The notes beneath the pieces are model-generated. The model saw nothing but the letters and a program-made list of their open reading frames with translations, ran no database searches and was not told where the DNA came from. A DNA stretch of 34,578 nucleotides from Acidobacteriota bacterium (GTDB taxonomy: Bacteria > Acidobacteriota > Blastocatellia > Pyrinomonadales > Pyrinomonadaceae). The position numbers and the translations under genes were made by a program. Below, in pieces: positions 27,076 to 32,862 of the stretch. Every line of letters begins with the position of its first letter. Position 1 is the first letter of the stretch. The DNA lies in the NCBI GenBank assembly GCA_963169175.1, contig CAUJFK010000063.1, positions 1-34,578 on the forward strand, in the 5' to 3' direction.

Positions 27076-27135
27076 CTAAGATGGTGGAACGCGCTAGAGC
27101 GCTCATGGGCGTTCTTTCAATCTTTAGTAACCAGT

Positions 27136-27837
27136 ATGTTCGAGTTTCGCAGGAAAAACCAAATCGAATTTGGCATGATCTCGCCAGGTGACGACCCCGA
27201 CATCGATGTCGTCCGCACGCGGCGTGAGTCGCGGCAAGGACTTTGGATGGAGAGCCTTCGCCTTGTGCGTGATGTTTTTCTGATCATTGTGGTCTTTGTA
27301 CTTCTCGGCGTGTTTGCGGTGCAGCCGGTTGTTGTCGAGGGCACATCGATGCTGCCGCAGCTGCATGACGGCGAACGGCTTCTGGTCAACAAGCTTGTTT
27401 ACTATAAATGGCGAAGTGTTAGCTGGGGCCATTTGGAACGCGGCGATATTGTCGTTTTCTGGTACCCGAGCGACCCGGATAAAAGCTACGTCAAGCGGGT
27501 TATCGGCCTTCCGGGCGAGACGGTCGAGGTCCGCAACGGCAAGGTTTATATTAACGGCCACGAATTGGTCGAACCCTATATCGACACGATCCACAACCAA
27601 AACCTTCGCGAAAACATCATCAAGGCCGTCGATCAGCATTATTACTTTGTAATGGGCGACAACCGCGACAATTCTTCTGATTCGCGTATCTGGGGCCTCG
27701 TGCCCGAAAAGTACATCTACGGCAAAGCCTTCTTTCGTTACTGGAGCCCGTCAAAAGCAGGATTCCTGGAACACGGCGACTACGACATCCCCGAACCGAA
27801 AACTCTTGAAGAGCTAAAAGCTGAAGAGCAGGAGTAA
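27136..27837 (+). CDS. lepB: Signal peptidase I
   Basis: 233 aa inner-membrane serine protease that removes signal peptides from Sec and Tat substrates. One membrane anchor (about 44-63) is followed by box B EGTSMLP with nucleophile Ser71, box D YVKRVIGLPG with general base Lys120, and box E MGDNRDNSSDSR. The N-terminal 40 residues before the anchor are longer than in minimal Gram-positive enzymes. The many exported proteins in this window are expected clients. An inverted repeat at 27863-27893 follows the stop. Confidence 0.94.
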   Translation: MFEFRRKNQIEFGMISPGDDPDIDVVRTRRESRQGLWMESLRLVRDVFLIIVVFVLLGVFAVQPVVVEGTSMLPQLHDGERLLVNKLVYYKWRSVSWGHLERGDIVVFWYPSDPDKSYVKRVIGLPGETVEVRNGKVYINGHELVEPYIDTIHNQNLRENIIKAVDQHYYFVMGDNRDNSSDSRIWGLVPEKYIYGKAFFRYWSPSKAGFLEHGDYDIPEPKTLEELKAEEQE

Positions 27838-27862
27838 ATATCTACGCACTGGAACATCGGGG

Positions 27863-27893
27863 GGCACAGTGATATTAACCTCTTCACTGTGCC
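27863..27893. terminator. Possible bidirectional terminator between lepB and the LytTR regulator gene
   Basis: GGCACAGTGA (27863-27872) pairs perfectly with TCACTGTGCC (27884-27893) over an 11-base loop in the convergent gap. There is no T-run on either side. The right arm continues into GTGTCTCTGTGGT, so it may instead be part of the degenerate repeat family. Confidence 0.45.
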
Positions 27894-27919
27894 ATGAGTG
27901 TCTCTGTGGTAAAAATCCC

Positions 27920-28687
27920 TCAAACCTGATTCTCGAACAACTCAAGCAGTCTTTCGCGGTAGTTGCGGCTTAGCGCCAACTCGGTACCGTTTCTCAGGAT
28001 CACCGCGTAATCACCGCTGAACATGGGATGCAGTTCCTTGATGCGGTCGATGTTGACGACCGTCGAGCGATGGATCCTGAAAAACTTGTCCGGGTCGAGC
28101 TTTGCCTCGATTCCGTTCATCGTCTCGCGGATCATATGCGACTCGCGGCCGGCGTGCAGCTTTACGTAATTGCCCGCCGCCTCAATATAGTCGATGTCAT
28201 CGACCTTAAGGAAAAACACACGGCCGACCGATTTTACGACCAGGCGTTCAAGGTATTTCTTTTCGGTCTTTAGATCTTTGATCAGCGAGGCGAGCCGCTC
28301 ATCCAATTGGCCTATGCGCTTTGTCTCGATCTGGCTGCGGGCGTGCTCGACCGCCTTGTGAAGGCGTTCGCGATTGAAGGGTTTCAACAGATAATCAAGG
28401 GCGTGCACATCAAACGCCTGAATGGCGTACTGATCGTAGGCGGTAACAAAAATGACCGCGGGCATCGCTTTTTCATCCAGGGCCTTGACCACCTCAAACC
28501 CGTTCTTTTCGGGCATTTGAATGTCAAGAAATACGAGGTCCGGCCTCTGCTCTTTGATCGCCCGAACAGCTTCCCGTCCGTTGCCGCATTCGCCGATGAT
28601 CTGAATTTCATCCTCGTCGCGCAGAAATCGCCGCACCCGATCGCGTGCCAATGGTTCATCATCGACGATCAAAGTATTGATCTTCAT
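27920..28687 (-). CDS. LytTR-family response regulator
   Basis: 255 aa DNA-binding response regulator. The receiver domain (1-~120) has acidic D9/D10, phosphoacceptor D55 in VFLDIQMPE, and Lys in LLKPFNRERL. The LytTR DNA-binding domain (about 150-253) shows RLVVKSVGRVFFLKVDDIDYIEAAGNYV split by a short segment and the FFRIHRSTVVNI block. The ATG overlaps the stop of the preceding kinase gene by four bases (ATGA), so the two are co-translated. It probably regulates a few promoters through paired direct repeats, as LytTR proteins do. Confidence 0.94.
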   Translation of the reverse strand: MKINTLIVDDEPLARDRVRRFLRDEDEIQIIGECGNGREAVRAIKEQRPDLVFLDIQMPEKNGFEVVKALDEKAMPAVIFVTAYDQYAIQAFDVHALDYLLKPFNRERLHKAVEHARSQIETKRIGQLDERLASLIKDLKTEKKYLERLVVKSVGRVFFLKVDDIDYIEAAGNYVKLHAGRESHMIRETMNGIEAKLDPDKFFRIHRSTVVNIDRIKELHPMFSGDYAVILRNGTELALSRNYRERLLELFENQV

Positions 28688-29829
28688 TCCGCGCTTTCGT
28701 CAAACTGTCTCGCCGCCCGCGGGACGAGCGTACATTGCCTGTACGGGATCACCAGATCGACCGCCAGGCCGGTCACTTCTTCATTTCTAAGCAGAAATGA
28801 ATGAGCTTCTCCGTACAGATGCCGCAAGCGGCGGCGTGTGTTCGATATACCGACGCCTTCGATAAGATGTTCAAGATCGCCGGCGGGCACGCCAAGGCCG
28901 TTGTCACGCACGGTCAGCGATAAATTGCCATTCCGCCGCGAGGCATCGATCTCGATCTTGCCGCCGTCCGACCGCGGGCCGATGCCGTGCTTGATCGCGT
29001 TTTCGACCAGCGGCTGCAGGATCATATTCGGCACGCTTGCGTCCAAGGTTTCGGGCGCGATATGCATCTCGACCTTTAGCCTGTCGTGAAACCGCGTTAG
29101 TTCTATCTCAAGATATTTTTCCAGAAATTCGAGTTCCTGCTTGAGCGATATCTCCTGCACTTCAAGATTTTCGAACGACATTCGAAGCAGGTCGCTGAGG
29201 TCTGAGATCATTCGCTCGGCCGATTCGGGATCGCGGTAGATAAGTTCCGAGATGGCGTTCAGAGTGTTGAAAAGAAAATGCGGGTGAAGCTGCATTTTTA
29301 ATACCTGCAGCCGCGTCGTTGCCAACCGAGCCTCAAGCTGCGAGGTGCGCAATTCGCGCTCGCGGTATTTGCGGTAATAACGGATCGCCTGCTGAAACCC
29401 GAGAACGCCCCAATAGATGGCGACGCCGAGGTGGACATTCACAAGCAGCAAGATCTTGAATTTTTCAAAATAGGTCGCATCGGCAAACCGCTGCATATAG
29501 CCGAGCTTTGGCAGGATGAACGCATCGACCGAAAGCTGAACGACCGCGACGACAATGCTCGCGACAAAATGAACGGGCAGGCTCAGTTTCCAACCGCCGT
29601 TCTCGAACGTAAATTTTCGCCCCAGCCAGAGAATGAACGGACTGATCAAAAACCACACATACCCGGACGAAAGCTGCCACGTCAGCACCCGCCAGAAAGG
29701 CGTCGGGTTTTCGGACAGCCGGCTTTGCAATGCCACCTGGCTTGTAAAAATAAGCCCAAGCAAGGTCCAAACACCCCATATCGCCAGCCATTTCAGGTGC
29801 CTTTTCTCAAGAGCGGATTCAAGGTTCAT
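28684..29829 (-). CDS. LytS-type sensor histidine kinase (His_kinase family)
   Basis: 381 aa membrane kinase of the LytS/YehU class. Four hydrophobic segments in residues 13-145 form the sensor membrane region; no large extracellular domain is present. The phosphoacceptor lies in LHPHFLFN (H184), the hallmark of this class. The ATPase domain has PLVENAIKHGI (N-box) and DNGLGVP (G-box). It is the first gene of an operon with the LytTR regulator downstream (4-base overlap). A 16-bp perfect palindrome lies 54 bases upstream. Confidence 0.93.
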   Translation of the reverse strand: MNLESALEKRHLKWLAIWGVWTLLGLIFTSQVALQSRLSENPTPFWRVLTWQLSSGYVWFLISPFILWLGRKFTFENGGWKLSLPVHFVASIVVAVVQLSVDAFILPKLGYMQRFADATYFEKFKILLLVNVHLGVAIYWGVLGFQQAIRYYRKYRERELRTSQLEARLATTRLQVLKMQLHPHFLFNTLNAISELIYRDPESAERMISDLSDLLRMSFENLEVQEISLKQELEFLEKYLEIELTRFHDRLKVEMHIAPETLDASVPNMILQPLVENAIKHGIGPRSDGGKIEIDASRRNGNLSLTVRDNGLGVPAGDLEHLIEGVGISNTRRRLRHLYGEAHSFLLRNEEVTGLAVDLVIPYRQCTLVPRAARQFDESAE

Positions 29830-30252
29830 CTTTGTTCTCTTTTATCACCGAAGCGTGCATTCCACAATAACAGTTGTGATAAAGCGATAATTATCGCTGA
29901 CGACCGGACTTTTCTTTCGTCAAGTCTGGCCCGCGGCAGATTCAAGGTAGGCCGCTGTAGTTAACAGCATCTTGTTCGCGGGTTTTCTTATCTTCTTTCT
30001 TCTGCTTCATGGTCAAGGGCCCAGGCTTTGCGGCCATGAAAGACACGGATCAAGAAAGTGAATCACACGTACTTTGTGCCCTTTGTGTCTTCAACTTGGT
30101 GAGCTTTGTGTTAAGAAAAACCATTAACACGAATACCGTAAACGGCGGACACAAAATTCGTCGAACCAGAAGAGATCGGCAAGAACTATTTCCAAATTAT
30201 CGTTTTCAGTCCACTAGTACCGATCTATCTCGCAGGCGTATAATTCTAAATT
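29830..30252. other. Intergenic region upstream of the LytS-type kinase
   Basis: 423 bases between the divergent kinase gene and the 70-aa gene. It holds the perfect palindrome at 29883-29898, a smaller CACAA-N6-TTGTG dyad at about 29863-29878, and a degenerate CTTTGTG-type repeat at about 30070-30120 (TACTTTGTGCCCTTTGTGTC). The ORFs predicted across it run through the repeat and are not credible. Confidence 0.55.
29883..29898. promoter_or_regulatory. Perfect 16-bp palindrome upstream of the LytS-type kinase gene
   Basis: AGCGATAATTATCGCT is its own reverse complement. It lies 54 bases upstream of the kinase start codon, a place where an operator or activator site would act. A second, imperfect dyad is close by at 29863-29878. 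Confidence 0.55.
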
Positions 30253-30465
30253 ATGAACGAATCAAGGGAAGCACTGGAAAACCGCAGAAACGAGATACTT
30301 GCACAACTTCGCGAAAGCAGCGACGATCTCCAGATCGAACTCGACCGCGACCCCGAGGAACAAGCAATTCAGTTAGAACAATTCGACGTCCCCGCCACAT
30401 TCGCCGCAAACCTCCGCCGCGAACTGGCTCAGGTCGAAGAGCAATTGGACACGTTCGATGGCTAA
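30253..30465 (+). CDS. Small coiled-coil protein of unknown function
   Basis: 70 aa, strongly acidic, predicted almost fully helical. The two-helix layout (REALENRRNEILAQLRESSDDL ... FAANLRRELAQVEEQLDTF) resembles the N-terminal coiled coil of DksA/TraR-type proteins, but it stops where their zinc finger would begin. That similarity is inference only. No clear Shine-Dalgarno precedes the ATG; the frame starts in AT-rich sequence (TATAATTCTAAATTATG). It may be a genuine small protein or a truncated relic. Confidence 0.6.
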   Translation: MNESREALENRRNEILAQLRESSDDLQIELDRDPEEQAIQLEQFDVPATFAANLRRELAQVEEQLDTFDG

Positions 30466-30520
30466 GGCCCAACTAAGAAAATAACGCCTCGCTTAGCCTT
30501 GGACCAAAAGTAAAAAGTTG

Positions 30521-30549
30521 TTGACTAATCCGGAACATGCGAGTAGTTT
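30521..30549 (+). promoter_or_regulatory. Possible sigma-70 promoter of the accessory island
   Basis: TTGACT (30521-30526) and TAGTTT (30544-30549) are separated by exactly 17 bases. The pair lies about 145 bases before the 36-aa peptide gene that opens the AT-rich island. The -10 match is modest. Confidence 0.4.
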
Positions 30550-30694
30550 GATCGCATGCAAGAGCACGTGTCTTCTGGATAGAGAGCATTTCCGAACAAT
30601 CTGGCAGGCACGGTTGTGTACCAGCTTTTGTGTGCGATTATGCGCAGTTTATCCTTCGAAAGACGTATTAGCGATTAGCCATCCGGAGGATGAG

Positions 30695-30805
30695 ATGACT
30701 AGAAAACAATCGGCGATTATAGCACTGGGCATTCTCGGAGCGATAGGCGCCATAGGACTCGCTACAGTTCGACGTGCTCAAAATGATGACAATTCGGGGG
30801 GATGA
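30695..30805 (+). CDS. 36-aa single-pass membrane peptide
   Basis: The peptide MTRKQSAIIALGILGAIGAI... has a basic N-terminus, one Ala/Gly/Ile-rich membrane segment of about 20 residues (rich in GxxxG-like spacing) and a short polar tail RRAQNDDNSGG. The start is decided by an excellent ribosome-binding site, CCGGAGGATGAG, directly upstream of the ATG. The longer track version starts at a TTG 59 codons earlier and has no coding look. It lies 54 bases upstream of the secreted-protein gene, in the same direction. Confidence 0.6.
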   Translation: MTRKQSAIIALGILGAIGAIGLATVRRAQNDDNSGG

Positions 30806-30859
30806 CATAACCTTTAGTTAAAGCATTCTTGAAAAAAAATTAAGTAGGAGATAAAAACA

Positions 30860-31651
30860 ATGAAAATATTTGTCGGATTTCTCTTAGCTGTGAGTATTGT
30901 TGTTTTCGGAATTTTCTTTGCGACGCCCGCAACGAAAGGGCAAAAGGAAGAAATGGATGAGGCAACCGTTGTTCGGAGAGGACAAGTAACTGAAAAAGAG
31001 CGGGAGTATAGTGAAGAGTACAAAAAGCTGTATTCATACCGTCAAGGACGCAAATTAACTGAGCTAAGCGAGATTGGCAAACGCAAAGGAAACAAACAAG
31101 AAGCTGGGGTTTCTATCGGATTGCCTCTTGTTCCCACTATTGGAAATGCACCGGGAACATCGGCTTCAGAATTTTTGGAAGAATTATCTTGTAATGCAGA
31201 TGCCGTAGTAATTGGGACTGTTAAAAGTAAGGTATCACATTTAACTGCGGATGAAACGTTTGTTTATACCGAGTACGACTTTTTAGTTGAAGATATAGTC
31301 AAAAATAATTCCGCTTCTCAAATTAAAGTCAATAATAGCATCCAATTCACTCGTCCAGGCGGTTTAATAAAACTCGACAATCAAGCAATTCGAGTGGAAG
31401 ATAAATCCTATCCGCCACTCGGAAAACATAAGAAGTATCTCTTATTCCTTAAATTCGTACCTTCGGCGAATGGTTACATTGTGTCTGACGCTAGAGGCGA
31501 TTTTATACTTGAAGATAATTCGTTCAGAAAAATCTCAAGGCTTGAAGTTCCTAGAGAATTGGAAAGTAAAAATGAGCCTCAAACATTGTTGGGCGAAGTT
31601 CGTAACTCTGTTTCCTCTGATTGTCACAATTCAACAGGGGGAAATCAATGA
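30860..31651 (+). CDS. Secreted protein of unknown function, upstream partner of the metalloprotease
   Basis: 263 aa. A signal peptide (MKIFVGFLLAVSIVVFGIFFATPATKG) is followed by a charged, helical segment (EEMDEATVVRRGQVTEKEREYSEEY region), then a beta-rich domain: ADAVVIGTVKSKVSHL, FVYTEYDFLVEDIVKN, KKYLLFLKFVPSANGYIV. I do not recognise a named family. AGGAGA 9 bases before the ATG is a good ribosome-binding site. The DNA is AT-rich (19 G/C in the 60 bases from 31261), unlike the GC-rich core genes. Its stop TGA (31649-31651) is part of the 10-bp duplication next to the IS element. Before the insertion it overlapped the metalloprotease start as ATGA, so the two proteins were made as a coupled pair. 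Confidence 0.8.
   Translation: MKIFVGFLLAVSIVVFGIFFATPATKGQKEEMDEATVVRRGQVTEKEREYSEEYKKLYSYRQGRKLTELSEIGKRKGNKQEAGVSIGLPLVPTIGNAPGTSASEFLEELSCNADAVVIGTVKSKVSHLTADETFVYTEYDFLVEDIVKNNSASQIKVNNSIQFTRPGGLIKLDNQAIRVEDKSYPPLGKHKKYLLFLKFVPSANGYIVSDARGDFILEDNSFRKISRLEVPRELESKNEPQTLLGEVRNSVSSDCHNSTGGNQ
31642..31651 (+). repeat. Target-site duplication, left copy
   Basis: AAATCAATGA, identical to 32853-32862. It contains the TGA stop of the upstream secreted-protein gene. Confidence 0.85.
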
Positions 31652-31653
31652 GG

Positions 31654-31679
31654 GTGTAAATTATTTTGTGTAAATGGTC
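31654..31679 (+). repeat. IS left terminal inverted repeat
   Basis: Starts GTGTAAATTATTTTGTGTAA. It matches the reverse complement of the right end at 21 of 26 positions. Two further G precede it up to the duplication. Confidence 0.8.
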
Positions 31680-31719
31680 ATTGAGAGCGAACTGAGATAA
31701 GTTTGGCTGAGGAGAAAAG

Positions 31720-32702
31720 ATGACCACAGACAAGAAGAGGATCGAGGACGAGATCATTGACAATTTGCTGAAGGATTACAAGGAACCTGAAGATTTGATT
31801 GGGGAGAACGGGCTGTTGAGGGAGTTGACAAAGCGGCTGTTGGAGCGAGCGATGTCGGCGGAGATGACGGAGCACGTGGGGTACGAGAAGCATGCAGTTT
31901 CGGGTCGGAACAGCGGGAATTCTCGGAACGGGAAAACGGCAAAGACGGTGAAGGGGACGTTCGGGACGCTGCCTATAGAGGTGCCGCGAGATCGGAACGG
32001 GACGTTCGAGCCGAAGATCATCGGGAAGCATCAGACGCGGTTCACAGGTTTTGACGAGAACATAATATCGCTGTATGCGCGAGGGCTTTCCGTAAGGGAG
32101 ATAAAGCAGCATTTGGAAGAGATCTACCAGGTGGAGGTATCGCCGGGGCTGATCTCGGCGGTGACGGACGAGGTGATCGACGAGGCGAAAGCGTGGCAGG
32201 ACCGGCCGCTTGAGAGCTTCTACCCAATCGTTTACATGGACGCATTGGTCTTCAAAATAAGAGATGGAGCAACGGTTCGGAACAAGGCTGTCTATCTTGC
32301 GATAGGCGTAAACATGGACGGGATGAAAGAGGTCCTGGGGCTGTGGATAGCCCAGACGGAAGGTGCGAAGTTCTGGCTGCAAGTGGTGACAGAATTGAAG
32401 AACCGGGGATTGGACGACATCCTGATCGCATGCGTTGACGGGCCCGCGTCGTCCCGTTTTTCGCACATCCGCCGGAGATCAGACGCGTGATCTACACGAC
32501 CAACGCAATCGAGTCGCTGAACATGTCGCTGCGAAAAGTGACGAAGGCCCGCAGTTCGTTCCCGAATGACGAGGCCGTCATAAAATTGCTCTACCTGGCA
32601 CTGCGGAACATCGCTAAAAAATGGACAATGCCCATCCAAAACTGGAAGGCCGCCCTCAATCGCTTCGCGATAATCTACGAAGATCGCGTCCCCATCGACT
32701 GA
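31720..32702 (+). pseudogene. IS256-family (Mutator-type) transposase, internally deleted and frameshifted
   Basis: The reading frame from ATG 31720 encodes the usual N-terminus, helix-turn-helix region (LSVREIKQHLEEIYQVEVSPGLIS) and the first catalytic Asp (YMDALVFKIRD). It then reaches IACVDG with the second Asp and runs into an out-of-frame tail that stops at 32490. The family C-terminus resumes in another frame from about 32445, as RVVPFFAHPPEIRRVIYTTNAIES, and ends at 32702. Compared with full-length relatives of about 400 aa, some 85-90 residues between VDG and PFF are missing, which cannot be repaired by frameshifting. The junction is close to 32440-32445. The protein is therefore inactive. 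I rely on my knowledge of the family for the missing part, not on an alignment. Confidence 0.9.
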
Positions 32703-32712
32703 ACCGAAAACC

Positions 32713-32767
32713 GGCTGTGGGAATGTGGAAAAGCCTCAAAAGCAGGCTTTCCCACATTCCCACAGCC
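32713..32767 (+). terminator. Long near-perfect hairpin in the IS 3' part
   Basis: GGCTGTGGGAATGTGG and eight more bases (32713-32736) pair with 32744-32767; 23 of 24 positions match, with a 7-base loop. It begins 10 bases after the transposase stop. It may end transposase transcripts or block transcripts coming through the element. Confidence 0.7.
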
Positions 32768-32822
32768 ACTACCACTACTACTAGAAAAACAGAAATGAAG
32801 AAGGAAAACAAAAACCAAGAAA

Positions 32823-32848
32823 GATCGTTTACACAAAAAACTTGACAC
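32823..32848 (-). repeat. IS right terminal inverted repeat
   Basis: Reverse complement starts GTGTCAAGTTTTTTGTGTAA. It carries an outward-reading TTGACA hexamer at 32842-32847 on the plus strand, pointing into the metalloprotease gene. Confidence 0.8.
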
Positions 32849-32852
32849 TACC

Positions 32853-32862
32853 AAATCAATGA
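32853..32862 (+). repeat. Target-site duplication, right copy
   Basis: AAATCAATGA, identical to 31642-31651. It contains the ATG start (32859-32861) of the metalloprotease gene. Confidence 0.85.

Larger units (their letters stand above)
31652..32852 (+). mobile_element. IS256-family insertion sequence, non-autonomous
   Basis: The element lies between two copies of AAATCAATGA (31642-31651 and 32853-32862), which are the target-site duplication. Its ends are imperfect inverted repeats: 31654-31679 against the reverse complement of 32823-32848 match at 21 of 26 positions (both begin GTGT and share TTTTGTGTAAA). Inside are a broken Mutator/IS256-type transposase and a long hairpin. Intact ends with a defective transposase mean that it can move only if a full copy elsewhere supplies the enzyme. 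IS256-family elements commonly duplicate 8-9 bp; 10 bp of identity may include a chance match. Confidence 0.88.

Noticed and set aside
27091-27102. GCGCTAGAGCGC palindrome as operator of lepB
   Set aside because: Short and made of GC-rich words expected by chance; there is no second copy. Mentioned only with the promoter candidate.
30518-30694. N-terminal extension of the 36-aa peptide from TTG 30518
   Set aside because: Cys-rich shadow-like sequence overlapping the candidate promoter; the strong ribosome-binding site belongs to ATG 30695.
32675-32767. Small ORFs and GTGGGAATGTGG repeats at the IS 3' end taken as a CRISPR-like or separate element
   Set aside because: The two arms form one hairpin with a single 7-base loop inside the IS borders. 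There are no regularly spaced repeats.
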